Source: Vreelandella hamiltonii (lineage in GTDB: Bacteria; Pseudomonadota; Gammaproteobacteria; Pseudomonadales; Halomonadaceae). Taken from it: a stretch of 64,000 nt of DNA. The notes beneath the pieces are model-generated. The model searched no databases. It was not told where the DNA came from and saw nothing but the letters and a program-made list of their open reading frames with translations. Shown here one piece after another: positions 1 through 7,190 of this stretch (the first letter of the stretch is position 1; every line of letters begins with the position of its first letter). The position numbers were made by a program, and so were the translations under genes. The stretch is taken from contig NZ_BMXN01000009.1 of the NCBI RefSeq assembly GCF_014651775.1, positions 1 through 64,000 of the forward strand. The letters run 5' to 3'.

Positions 1-1
1 T

Positions 2-127
2 TTCATCGGAGTGGCTCTGTCAGCGGGTGTTGGACGACAGGTCAGATTTTACCTCGTCGGTGGCTATGAGGCAGCTCCGACGGGATTTATGCAGCGTTTC
101 CTTAAACATGAAATAGACCGTATTTAA
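2..127 (+). CDS. 3' end of an unidentified protein gene (partial)
   Basis: An open frame runs in from the left edge and stops at TAA 125-127. It gives 41 residues ending GGYEAAPTGFMQRFLKHEIDRI-stop minus a few, with an ordinary soluble-protein composition. The frame is the only one of the three that stays open to the point where the metN promoter -35 box begins. I do not recognise the family and the start lies outside the window. It could also be a chance open frame. Confidence 0.4.
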   Translation, partial: FIGVALSAGVGRQVRFYLVGGYEAAPTGFMQRFLKHEIDRI

Positions 128-156
128 TTGACAATTCACCCACCTCTCTTTAGACT
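128..156 (+). promoter_or_regulatory. Sigma-70-type promoter for the metNIQ leader
   Basis: A perfect -35 box TTGACA (128-133) is followed by a 17-nt spacer and the -10 hexamer TAGACT (151-156). Transcription should start near 162-165, just upstream of the riboswitch-like aptamer at 174-245. Confidence 0.65.
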
Positions 157-173
157 TTCGCCGCAAATGTAAT

Positions 174-245
174 GACGCCGATTTGTACCCAGATTGCGGG
201 CGTCCACGCGGTTCCTGTAACCACGTGAAGTGCAGCTAAAAGGGT
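174..245 (+). ncRNA. SAM-II-like riboswitch aptamer in the metNIQ leader
   Basis: P1 pairs GACGCC (174-179) with GGCGTC (199-204), six perfect base pairs. The enclosed loop carries GATTT (180-184), TACCC (186-190) and ATTGC (193-197). An accessory hairpin follows at 205-227: CACG/CGTG and GGTT/AACC arms with loop CCTGT. Then comes AGCTAAAA and GGGT (242-245), which can pair with ACCC (187-190) to close an H-type pseudoknot. P1, GATTT, ATTGC and the 3' GCTAAAA-GGG element are the hallmarks of the SAM-II aptamer and resemble SAM-V. The gene it precedes is the methionine transporter metN. The class assignment is by eye against remembered consensus; the extra hairpin is an insertion relative to the minimal SAM-II fold. 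Confidence 0.72.
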
Positions 246-260
246 GTGTCCAGCGTTGAT

Positions 261-288
261 GGCCACCCGCAAGGGTGGCCTTTTTTTT
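261..288 (+). terminator. Intrinsic terminator in the metNIQ leader (attenuator)
   Basis: GGCCACCC (261-268), loop GCAA, GGGTGGCC (273-280), then eight T. It sits between the aptamer and metN, so it must be read through for metNIQ expression. CACCC (264-268) in its 5' arm is also complementary to GGGTG (242-246), which overlaps the aptamer pseudoknot strand. Terminator and an antiterminator are therefore mutually exclusive. Confidence 0.85.
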
Positions 289-351
289 GTTACCCTCCCT
301 ACGCTCGCCTCCCCCGCACTCCGTCTTCGGCCTAACATTAAGGCAGACGCT

Positions 352-1395
352 ATGATTGAACTTAGCAACGTAAGCAAAACCTACGGTAGCGGCCCCAGCG
401 CCGTTCACGCCCTTCAGGATGTCAATTTAACGATCCCCAAGGGCAGCATTCACGGCGTCATCGGCCTATCCGGCGCAGGTAAATCGACCCTGATCCGCTG
501 CGTCAACCTGCTGGAGCGCCCCACCAGCGGCAAGGTACAGGTCGACGGCCAGGAAATGACTCAGTTGAGCCGCCGCGACCTGAATCAGGCACGCCATCGT
601 ATTGGCATGATCTTTCAGCACTTCAACCTGCTCACCACGCGCACCGTCTTCGATAACGTGGCGCTGCCGCTGGAGCTGATGGGCGAGAAGCGCAGCGCCA
701 TCAAGAACCGCGTCTTGCCACTGCTCGACATGGTCGGTCTGGCCGACAAGGCCAAGCAGTACCCCGCGCAACTCTCAGGTGGTCAGAAGCAGCGCGTGGC
801 CATTGCCCGGGCGCTGGCCAGCAAGCCCAACGTACTGCTCTGCGACGAGGCCACGTCGGCCCTGGACCCGCAAACCACCAGCTCCATTCTCGAACTGCTG
901 CGCGACATCAATCAGCAGCTGGGCATTACCATCCTGCTGATCACTCATGAGATGGAAGTGGTCAAATCGATCTGCCATCGCGTCAGTCTGATTTCCGGCG
1001 GGCGACTGGTGGAAGACGCCGAAGTCGGCGATTTCTTTACCGCACCAGCCACCCAGCTAGGTCGCGAGTTCCTCAACGACTTCCTGCAGCTGAGCCCACC
1101 CAAGGAGCTGCTGGAGCGCTTGCAAGCGCAGCCCGGCGAGCAGACCCACCCGGTGGTGCGGCTGACCTTCTCGGGCGATGCGGTCTCCACGCCGCTGATT
1201 TCACGTCTGGCGCGCGAATGCAGCGTGGATGTCAGCATTCTGCAGGCCAAGGTCGAGTCGATTCAGGAGCGCACGCTGGGCTTGATGATCGCCGAGCTGC
1301 TGGGCACTCCGGCACAGACCGAGCAAGCCATGTCTTATCTGGAATCGCATCAACTACAGGTGGAGGTACTGGGTCATGTCCAGCGCAATGTTTGA
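352..1395 (+). CDS. metN: Methionine ABC transporter ATP-binding protein MetN
   Basis: ATPase subunit of the MetNIQ D-/L-methionine importer, acting on the cytoplasmic face of the inner membrane. 347 aa, the usual MetN length. Walker A GLSGAGKST lies near residue 40, the signature LSGGQKQRVAIARAL near 140, and Walker B LLCDEATSALD near 160. A C-terminal NIL (methionine-sensing) domain follows from about residue 265. The open frame extends upstream to 244, but that part runs through the leader terminator, so ATG 352, preceded by AAGG at 340-343, is the credible start. The gene overlaps metI by 20 bp. Expression is probably governed by the SAM-II-like attenuator in its leader. Confidence 0.95.
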   Translation: MIELSNVSKTYGSGPSAVHALQDVNLTIPKGSIHGVIGLSGAGKSTLIRCVNLLERPTSGKVQVDGQEMTQLSRRDLNQARHRIGMIFQHFNLLTTRTVFDNVALPLELMGEKRSAIKNRVLPLLDMVGLADKAKQYPAQLSGGQKQRVAIARALASKPNVLLCDEATSALDPQTTSSILELLRDINQQLGITILLITHEMEVVKSICHRVSLISGGRLVEDAEVGDFFTAPATQLGREFLNDFLQLSPPKELLERLQAQPGEQTHPVVRLTFSGDAVSTPLISRLARECSVDVSILQAKVESIQERTLGLMIAELLGTPAQTEQAMSYLESHQLQVEVLGHVQRNV

Positions 1396-2029
1396 TCTCG
1401 TGTTACAGGCGACGCTGGACACCCTTTACATGGTGGCCGTGTCCGGCGTCATCGCCACACTGCTGGGCCTGCCGCTGGGGGTGCTGCTGTACGTCACGCG
1501 GCCTCGGCAGATTCTGGCCATGCCGGTACTCAACCAGGCACTGGGCATCATCACCAACGTAGGCCGTTCGATTCCGTTCATCATTCTGATGGTCGCCATC
1601 ATTCCTTTCACGCGAATGCTGGTCGGCACCTCCATCGGCATCAATGCCGCCTCGGTTCCTTTGACCATCGCGGCCATCCCCTTCGTCGCCCGCCTGATCG
1701 AAGGCGCGCTCAACGAAATTTCGCCCGGCCTGATCGAGTCCGCCCAGTCGATGGGCGCCACGCCCTGGCAAATCATCACCAAGGTGCTGATCCCTGAAGC
1801 ACGCGGCGGCATCATCACCGGTCTCACCATTACCGTGGTGACCCTGGTGAGCTACTCGGCCATGGCAGGCGCCGTTGGCGGTGGCGGCCTTGGCGATTTG
1901 GGCATTCGCTATGGCTACAACCGTTTCAACCCGACCATCATGCTGATCACCGTGGTGATTCTGGTGGTCATGGTGCAAGGCTTCCAAAGCCTGGGCGACT
2001 ATCTGGTACGCAAAAGCGATCGCAAGTAA
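1376..2029 (+). CDS. metI: Methionine ABC transporter permease MetI
   Basis: Integral membrane subunit of the methionine importer, 217 aa, about five transmembrane segments. The EAA-type cytoplasmic loop is visible as ESAQSMGATPWQIITKVLIPEA (residues ~122-143), where MetN docks. The start overlaps the last 20 bp of metN, implying translational coupling, and metQ follows after a 136-bp gap. Length and sequence are typical of the family. Confidence 0.95.
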   Translation: MSSAMFDLVLQATLDTLYMVAVSGVIATLLGLPLGVLLYVTRPRQILAMPVLNQALGIITNVGRSIPFIILMVAIIPFTRMLVGTSIGINAASVPLTIAAIPFVARLIEGALNEISPGLIESAQSMGATPWQIITKVLIPEARGGIITGLTITVVTLVSYSAMAGAVGGGGLGDLGIRYGYNRFNPTIMLITVVILVVMVQGFQSLGDYLVRKSDRK

Positions 2030-2165
2030 GCCACCGACGGCTCAGCGAAATGACATAGCTTTTAGCTTTGATCAGCATAGCCACATATAGCGAAAACGAA
2101 TTAGACTTGCGTTTCTTATTACCGCATCATTGCAACACGATTCACCACAACACTGGAGCAACGCC

Positions 2166-2960
2166 ATGCAAAAACTCGTTATTGGCAGCCTGACCGCCCT
2201 GGCACTGGCCATCAACGTCGCCAACGCCGACACGCGCACCATCAAGATGGGCACGGTCGCTGGCCCGGAAACCGAAGTCATGGAAGTCGCGGCGCGCATT
2301 GCCAAGGAAGAGTTCGACCTGAACGTCGAAATCATCGAGTTTACCGATTACGTGACGCCCAACGCGGCACTGGCCGATGGCAGCCTGGATGCCAACGCCT
2401 ACCAGCACGAGCCCTACATGCAAGCCATGATCAACGACCGTGGCTACGACTTTGCCATCGCCGGCTACACCTTCGTGTACCCCATTGGCGCCTACTCTGA
2501 AAAATACAGCAGCATCGATGAACTGCCGGACGGCGCTCAGATCGCCCTGCCGAACGACCCTTCCAATGAAGGTCGCGCTCTGATCCTGATGCACAACGAA
2601 GGTCTGATCACGCTGAACGATCCGACGTTCCTGGAAGCCACCCCCATCGACATCGCTGAAAACCCGCGCGGCTTCCGCTTCCGTGAAATCGAAGCAGCGC
2701 AGTTGCCTCGCGTACTGCCCGACGTGGACATGGCCTTCATCAACAACACCTTTGCTCAGCCAGCAGGCCTCAGCCTGGATGACGCACTGATCAAGGAAGG
2801 CCCCGAGTCTCCCTACGTCAACCTGATTGCCGTACGTGGCGGTGACGAAGAGCGTGAAGAGATTCGCCAACTGGTCGAAGCCTACCAGCGCGACGAAGTC
2901 ATCGAGAAAGCCACCGAGCTGTTCAAAGGTGCCGCCGTACCTGGCTGGATCGAAGACTAA
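2166..2960 (+). CDS. metQ: Methionine-binding periplasmic protein MetQ
   Basis: Substrate-binding component of MetNIQ, NlpA/MetQ family, 264 aa. The chosen ATG 2166 follows a GGAG Shine-Dalgarno and opens a classic Sec signal peptide, with cleavage predicted after ANA at residues 19-21. E. coli MetQ is a lipoprotein with a lipobox Cys. No cysteine is present around this cleavage site, so the protein is predicted to be freely periplasmic. Family motifs visible: TDYVTPNAALADGSLDANAYQH (ligand cleft) and FINNTFAQPAGL. A terminator follows at once. Confidence 0.93.
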   Translation: MQKLVIGSLTALALAINVANADTRTIKMGTVAGPETEVMEVAARIAKEEFDLNVEIIEFTDYVTPNAALADGSLDANAYQHEPYMQAMINDRGYDFAIAGYTFVYPIGAYSEKYSSIDELPDGAQIALPNDPSNEGRALILMHNEGLITLNDPTFLEATPIDIAENPRGFRFREIEAAQLPRVLPDVDMAFINNTFAQPAGLSLDDALIKEGPESPYVNLIAVRGGDEEREEIRQLVEAYQRDEVIEKATELFKGAAVPGWIED

Positions 2961-2986
2961 TCCGCCGAGCAGCACACACGCTTTGC

Positions 2987-3022
2987 CATCAGGCCAGCCG
3001 CGAGGCTGGCCTGATGCGTTTT
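2987..3022 (+). terminator. Intrinsic terminator of metNIQ
   Basis: CATCAGGCCAGCC / GGCTGGCCTGATG, a 13-bp perfect stem with a GCGA loop, followed by CGTTTT. It lies 26 bp after the metQ stop. Confidence 0.85.
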
Positions 3023-3055
3023 GATCCGAGACATTGATCCGAACCGGGAAACAAC

Positions 3056-3523
3056 ATGACCCCCATCGATTATGACCTGCTCAATCGTCAGCTCGCTGCC
3101 CTGCTGGACACACGCGACTGGCTGACCAACAGCGCCCAGACCAGCGCGTTCATCCAGCAATCGCTGGAACAGCTCAACTGGGTAGGCTTTTACCTGCAGC
3201 GCCAGCCGGAAATATTGACCCTAGGCCCCTTCCAGGGCAAGCCCGCCTGCAACCCCATTCCGTTCAACAAGGGAGTATGCGGCGCAGCGGCGCGCAGCTG
3301 CACCACCCAGCGAGTCGACGACGTACACGCCGTAGCCGACCATATTGCCTGCGATGCGGCCTCCCAGTCCGAACTGGTCGTCCCCATCGTTCAGGATGGC
3401 TGGCTATGGGGCGTTCTGGATATCGACAGCCCCCAGCTGGCCCGCTTCAGCGCCCAGGACCAGGCCGGCATCGAGGCGCTGGTCGATACCTTCATTCGCC
3501 AGACCGATCTGCCCCGCCCATAA
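3056..3523 (+). CDS. msrC: Free methionine-(R)-sulfoxide reductase (GAF-domain fRMsr)
   Basis: A 155-aa single GAF domain of the YebR/fRMsr family, which reduces free L-methionine-(R)-sulfoxide with thioredoxin. The three conserved cysteines are in their expected contexts: GKPACNPIPF (Cys ~64), KGVCGAAA (Cys ~74) and HIACDAAS (Cys ~98). The conserved SELVVPI strand and GVLDIDSP motif follow. It lies 95 bp after metQ, beyond the operon terminator, and probably has its own promoter. The link is functional: metNIQ imports methionine and MsrC repairs its oxidised free form. Confidence 0.9.
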   Translation: MTPIDYDLLNRQLAALLDTRDWLTNSAQTSAFIQQSLEQLNWVGFYLQRQPEILTLGPFQGKPACNPIPFNKGVCGAAARSCTTQRVDDVHAVADHIACDAASQSELVVPIVQDGWLWGVLDIDSPQLARFSAQDQAGIEALVDTFIRQTDLPRP

Positions 3524-3526
3524 CGC

Positions 3527-3557
3527 AAAAAGCCCCGAGCAGTGCTCGGGGCTTTTT
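3527..3557. terminator. Bidirectional terminator between msrC and the tRNA-Val genes
   Basis: AAAAGCCCCGAGCA paired with TGCTCGGGGCTTTT, with an A-tract on the left and a T-tract on the right. It can end msrC on the plus strand and the tRNA-Val pair on the minus strand. Confidence 0.85.
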
Positions 3558-3565
3558 GGAGAATC

Positions 3566-3642
3566 TGGTAGGACCAGGCGGATTTGAACCGCCGACCTCC
3601 ACGATGTCAACGTGGCGCTCTAACCAACTGAGCTATGGTCCT
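3566..3642 (-). tRNA. tRNA-Val (GAC), copy 2 of a tandem pair
   Basis: 77-nt cloverleaf on the minus strand with encoded CCA (complement of TGG 3566-3568). The acceptor stem starts AGGACCA and pairs with the TGGTCCT end. The D loop contains AGCTCAGTTGGTTAGAGC. The anticodon arm is CCACG-TTGACAT-CGTGG, anticodon GAC. The T arm contains GGTTCAAATCC. It is identical to the upstream copy at 3663-3739. Confidence 0.96.
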
Positions 3643-3662
3643 GAAACGTGGCTGCACATGAT

Positions 3663-3739
3663 TGGTAGGACCAGGCGGATTTGAACCGCCGACCTCCACG
3701 ATGTCAACGTGGCGCTCTAACCAACTGAGCTATGGTCCT
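3663..3739 (-). tRNA. tRNA-Val (GAC), copy 1 of a tandem pair
   Basis: Identical in sequence and length (77 nt, CCA encoded) to the copy at 3566-3642. The anticodon is GAC in a CCACG/CGTGG stem. The two genes are separated by 20 bp and probably form one transcript starting from the promoter at 3758-3785. Confidence 0.96.
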
Positions 3740-3757
3740 GCTGTGCAACGGATGCGT

Positions 3758-3785
3758 ATTCTACGGCTTTATAGCTGAATTGCAA
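3758..3785 (-). promoter_or_regulatory. Probable promoter of the tRNA-Val pair
   Basis: On the minus strand, TTGCAA (3780-3785) is a -35 box, followed by a 16-nt spacer and TAGAAT (3758-3763) as -10. It lies about 18 bp upstream of the first tRNA. Confidence 0.5.
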
Positions 3786-3920
3786 GTCATTTTTACGTCT
3801 TCTTCTCTGCAAGGCTCTGGCAACCGCCTGAGCTGGAAGAATTATATCGACACTTGATAAACGTAACCACTAAGCTGCATCTACGTTAAATCGCCATATC
3901 ATGATGCCAGGAGGTATCGC

Positions 3921-4991
3921 TTGCTCGGTCCATTACTGGGTTGTACCGCTCTGACACTCCTGTTCGCCACGCTGCTGGCCAGAGTCCGCCTACGCTGGTG
4001 GTGGATTCGCAGCGTCGAATTTCCACGTTTGCAGCTGGCGACAGCAGCGGCGCTCTGTGCGCTGCTGAGCGGGCTGATACTGCCTGCTGGCAATTGGCAG
4101 AACATTGCTCTGGCGGCTTCCCTGGTGAGCCTGCTGCTTCAACTGCGCTACATCATCCCTTGGACCCGCTGCTGGCCAGTCCAGGTCAAGGCCACCCACG
4201 CCGACAGCCAGGCCCCGACGCTGACGCTGCTGATCGCCAACGTGCTCACGCCCAACCGCCAGTCAGCGAAACTGCTGGCCATGATCGAGCGCCACCAGCC
4301 AGACGTGGTGCTCACTCTCGAATCCGACCAGTGGTGGCAAGAGCAGCTCGATAGCGTTCTCCACGAACGGTGGCCCCACAGCGTCAAGGTGCCGCTGGAC
4401 AACCTGTATGGCATGCATCTCTATTCGCGCCTGCCGCTGAGCAACCCACAGGTAAAGTGGCTCATTCAGGACGACATCCCTTCCATCCACACGCGCGTCA
4501 CCCTGGACAACGGCGAACAGATTCGCTTCTACGCCCTGCACCCCAGACCGCCCGCCCCCAGCGAGAGCGAAAAGTCGCTGTGGCGCGACGCCGAGTTGCT
4601 ATGGGTAGGCCAGGAAGTCCACGAAGAGCCTTTCCCCACCATAGTGGCGGGCGATCTCAACGATGTGGCCTGGTCGCGCACCACGCGGCTGTTCTGCAGG
4701 GTCAGTGGCATGCTCGACCCCCGGCGCGGCCGCGGGCTCTTCAGCACCTTTCACGCCCACTACCCTGTGCTGCGCTGGCCGCTGGATCATGTGTTCGTCA
4801 GTGAGGAGTTTACGCTCACCCACATGGAGCGCCTGGAAGACTTCGGGTCGGATCACTTCCCCATCCTGGCGACGCTCAGCTACCAGCCGGCGCGCCAGGA
4901 TGAGCACGACACCCCTTCCGCCAGTTCGGAAGAGCGTCAGGAAGCCAGTGCCACCATTGCGCAAGGCAAGAGCGAAGAACAGCAGACCTGA
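3921..4991 (+). CDS. Membrane-anchored endonuclease/exonuclease/phosphatase-family protein
   Basis: 356 aa. Three hydrophobic segments (about residues 1-20, 38-55, 60-75) anchor a C-terminal EEP-fold domain. That domain shows LLIANVL (metal-binding Asn), LTLESD (catalytic Glu), VAGDLNDVAWS (Asp and Asn) and DFGSDHFPI (Asp-His). These are the standard EEP catalytic positions; the substrate (nucleic acid, phosphoester or lipid) cannot be told. The start is TTG 3921, chosen because a strong AGGAGG lies 7 nt upstream and no in-frame ATG is better placed. The polar tail after residue ~320 is low-complexity. It is convergent with fumC. Confidence 0.8.
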   Translation: MLGPLLGCTALTLLFATLLARVRLRWWWIRSVEFPRLQLATAAALCALLSGLILPAGNWQNIALAASLVSLLLQLRYIIPWTRCWPVQVKATHADSQAPTLTLLIANVLTPNRQSAKLLAMIERHQPDVVLTLESDQWWQEQLDSVLHERWPHSVKVPLDNLYGMHLYSRLPLSNPQVKWLIQDDIPSIHTRVTLDNGEQIRFYALHPRPPAPSESEKSLWRDAELLWVGQEVHEEPFPTIVAGDLNDVAWSRTTRLFCRVSGMLDPRRGRGLFSTFHAHYPVLRWPLDHVFVSEEFTLTHMERLEDFGSDHFPILATLSYQPARQDEHDTPSASSEERQEASATIAQGKSEEQQT

Positions 4992-4998
4992 CGCCAAA

Positions 4999-5017
4999 CT
5001 GGCCTGAACCAGGCCAG
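4999..5017. terminator. Short hairpin between convergent genes
   Basis: CTGGCCT / AGGCCAG with a 5-nt loop, in the 37-bp gap between the EEP gene and fumC. There is no T-tract, so termination activity is uncertain. Confidence 0.3.
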
Positions 5018-5028
5018 AGCGCGGCTGT

Positions 5029-6405
5029 TTACTGAGGAATCCCCCCACGCGTGAGCACCGCCGGGTCAAGCAAGCGCTCCAGGGTCGCGCGGTCCAGGTC
5101 GGTTTCTTCCTCGGCCACGTCGATGATGGGCCGACCCGCCTGATACGCCTTCTTGGCAATGGCCGCGGCAGCGTTATATCCAATGACACTGTTCAGTGCC
5201 GTGACCAGAATCGGGTTGCGCGCCAGCGGCCCCTGCAAATTGTCCTCGCGCACCTTGAAAGTGGCGATGGCCCGCTCGGCCAGCAGCGTGGCAGTGTTGC
5301 TCATCAGCGTAATGGAGGTCAGCAGATTGGCCGCCACCAGCGGTAGCATCACGTTCAGCTGAAAGTTACCGCTCTGCCCGGCCACGGTCACCGCCGTGTC
5401 CAGGCCGATCACCTGAGCCGCCGCCTGGGCCGCGGACTCGGGAATCACCGGATTGACCTTGCCAGGCATGATGGAGCTCCCCGGCTGCAGCGCCTCCAGC
5501 TCGATCTCACCCAGCCCTGCCAGCGGTCCAGAGTTCATCCAGCGCAGGTCATTGGCAATTTTCATCACCACACAGGCAAAGCCGCGCAGCTGCCCGGACA
5601 GCTCGACGGCAGCATCTTGAGAGCCCAGGCTGGCGAAGAAGCTGTCGTTGGGCACCAGAGAAAGCCCTGTTTGTCGACTCAGGTCCTCGGCCACCCGCTC
5701 GGCAAACCCTTCAGGCGCATTGATACCCGTGCCCACTGCCGTACCGCCTTGCGCCAATCGGCACAGCCGCTGCTGGGCGCTGTCAAAACGCTCGATGGCC
5801 TGCCCCACCTGGCTGGACCAACCACCCAGTTCCTGGTCCATGCGCAGCGGCATGGCGTCCATCAAATGCGTGCGCCCGGTCTTCACCACGTGGGAAAGCG
5901 CTTCGGCACGGCGGTCGATGGTCTCTTTCAGCTGCACCAGGGCAGGTCGGAGCTGTTCATGTACCGCAATCGCTGCGGACAGATGAATGGCGGTCGGGAT
6001 GACATCGTTACTGGACTGCCCCATGTTGACGTGATCATTGGGCGTGACCTCGACCCCTTCACGACTGGCCAGGGTCGCCAGCACCTCATTGACGTTCATG
6101 TTGGTCGAGGTGCCCGACCCCGTCTGGAACACATCCACTGGGAAGTGCTCATCGTACTGCCCGTCGATCACCGCCATGGCCGCCTTTTCGATGGCCGCGG
6201 CGCGCTGTTCATCCAGCAACCCCAGCGCCTGATTGCTGCGCGCGGCAGCCAGCTTGATCCGCGCCACAGCGTGAATGAACGCCGCGGGCAACGGTGTGCC
6301 CGACACCGGGAAGTTGTTTACCGCCCGCTGTGTCTGGGCACCGTAGAGGGCTTCTGCGGGTACTTCCAGCTCACCCATGCTGTCTCGTTCAATCCGCGTG
6401 CTCAT
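5029..6405 (-). CDS. fumC: Class II fumarate hydratase FumC
   Basis: Iron-independent fumarase of the TCA cycle (fumarate to L-malate), a cytoplasmic homotetramer. 458 aa from ATG 6405; the frame extends to 6453, but MSTRIERDSMGELEVP is the family N-terminus. Fumarase/aspartase signature GSSIMPGKVNPV lies near residue 320, and other conserved blocks GSGTSTNMN, GQSSNDVIPT and TGRTHLMDA are present. Upstream sits a Fur-box-like sequence (6481-6499). Class II enzymes need no Fe-S cluster and in Pseudomonas are induced by iron starvation, so Fur repression is a reasonable inference. Confidence 0.95.
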   Translation of the reverse strand: MSTRIERDSMGELEVPAEALYGAQTQRAVNNFPVSGTPLPAAFIHAVARIKLAAARSNQALGLLDEQRAAAIEKAAMAVIDGQYDEHFPVDVFQTGSGTSTNMNVNEVLATLASREGVEVTPNDHVNMGQSSNDVIPTAIHLSAAIAVHEQLRPALVQLKETIDRRAEALSHVVKTGRTHLMDAMPLRMDQELGGWSSQVGQAIERFDSAQQRLCRLAQGGTAVGTGINAPEGFAERVAEDLSRQTGLSLVPNDSFFASLGSQDAAVELSGQLRGFACVVMKIANDLRWMNSGPLAGLGEIELEALQPGSSIMPGKVNPVIPESAAQAAAQVIGLDTAVTVAGQSGNFQLNVMLPLVAANLLTSITLMSNTATLLAERAIATFKVREDNLQGPLARNPILVTALNSVIGYNAAAAIAKKAYQAGRPIIDVAEEETDLDRATLERLLDPAVLTRGGIPQ

Positions 6406-6480
6406 GGTGCTCTCCTTTTCCAATTGGCTCATCGAGTTCAGTTCGCTCGTCAATGGCTGGCATAGCCAGCAGTGACGATC

Positions 6481-6499
6481 AAATGATAATGATTATCCA
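6481..6499 (-). promoter_or_regulatory. Fur-box-like operator upstream of fumC
   Basis: Read on the minus strand the site contains GATAATCATTATC, 13 contiguous matches to the 19-bp Fur consensus, with one further half-repeat in ATT. It is 76-94 bp upstream of the fumC ATG, where a promoter is expected. Confidence 0.6.
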
Positions 6500-6579
6500 T
6501 AACTTAAAGTGTAGCGATGTTCCGTGGATCGGTAAACAGCGTCCCCACAGCATGGAGGGCAAGAGGCGATTGCGCCATG

Positions 6580-6616
6580 TTGCACTGCACAAAAACAGCT
6601 GTTATGCTGCAAAGCA
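6580..6616 (+). promoter_or_regulatory. Probable phasin promoter with TGCA-rich motif
   Basis: The region 6406-6770 between fumC and the phasin has no gene. It holds a possible promoter, TTGCAC (6580-6585), 17 nt, TATGCT (6603-6608). TTGCACTGCA overlaps the -35 and CTGCAAAGCA overlaps the -10. PhaR-type PHA regulators bind TGCA-rich palindromes, so this may be the operator; that part is inference. Confidence 0.35.
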
Positions 6617-6710
6617 AGATGAGGTCAGCAGTTGCAGTAGCGATTTCAGGAACGCGGTTGCTGAGCCTTGAATATTGGATTGCCCTACTCGATCAGCAAT
6701 CCGTTTGCCT

Positions 6711-6746
6711 AAGACTTTGCCCAAGACTTTGCCCAAGACTTTGCCC
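6711..6746 (+). repeat. Three perfect copies of a 12-bp repeat in the phasin 5' UTR
   Basis: Unit AAGACTTTGCCC occurs at 6711-6722, 6723-6734 and 6735-6746 without mismatch. A partial TTTGCCT lies before and AAAACAAGG after. The array ends 24 bp before the phasin ATG, inside its leader. Confidence 0.95.
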
Positions 6747-6770
6747 AAAACAAGGCCAGGAGATATCACC

Positions 6771-7145
6771 ATGCGTACCTTCAACACCAACGAAATGACT
6801 CAGCAGTTCGACAACCTGTTCATGGCACCTGCCCGTGCTTACATGACCCTGAGCATCGACTACTCTGAAAAACTGCTGAATGCCCAGCTGGACGCGAACA
6901 AAGCGTACGTGGACACCGGCATCGCTCAGGTGCGTCAGCTGATGAGCGTCAAGGATGCCGATGGCCTGCGCAGCTACATGGAAAGCCAGCAAAAAGTGGC
7001 CAAGGACCTGGCCGAGCGCGTCAAGGGCGACGCTGACAAGGTGGTATCGCTGCAGCAGGATTTCCTGCAGAAAAGCCAGAAGCTGACCGAAGAAAACGTC
7101 AAGCAGGCTCAGGCAGCCGCCAGCAAAATGAGCAAGAGCGCCTGA
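6771..7145 (+). CDS. Phasin family protein (PHA granule surface)
   Basis: 124-aa all-helical phasin of the kind that coats polyhydroxyalkanoate granules. The heptad-rich central region (about residues 40-115) includes YMESQQKVAKDLAERVKGDADKV. An early FDNLFMAPARAY segment is typical of the family. The true start is ATG 6771, with CAGGAGA 8 nt upstream; the longer open frame begins inside the 12-bp repeat array. It is monocistronic, closed by a strong terminator. phaC and phaR are not in the window. Confidence 0.85.
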   Translation: MRTFNTNEMTQQFDNLFMAPARAYMTLSIDYSEKLLNAQLDANKAYVDTGIAQVRQLMSVKDADGLRSYMESQQKVAKDLAERVKGDADKVVSLQQDFLQKSQKLTEENVKQAQAAASKMSKSA

Positions 7146-7190
7146 TCAAACGCCAGGCTGGTGGCACGTGAGTGAGGCCAGCCCAACGTA

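Noticed and set aside
244-351. Upstream extension of MetN from ATG 244
   Set aside because: The extra 36 residues are encoded across the intrinsic terminator and have no homology to MetN; ATG 352 has the family N-terminus.
1-351. MetJ box or T-box control of metNIQ
   Set aside because: No AGACGTCT-type repeats and no T-box specifier or antiterminator bulge were found; the aptamer fits SAM-II instead.
136-408. Minus-strand open frames over the leader and metN start
   Set aside because: They run through the terminator and metN on the opposite strand and have no family features or ribosome sites.
3404-3610. Open frames across the tRNA-Val genes
   Set aside because: They read through tRNA genes and a terminator.
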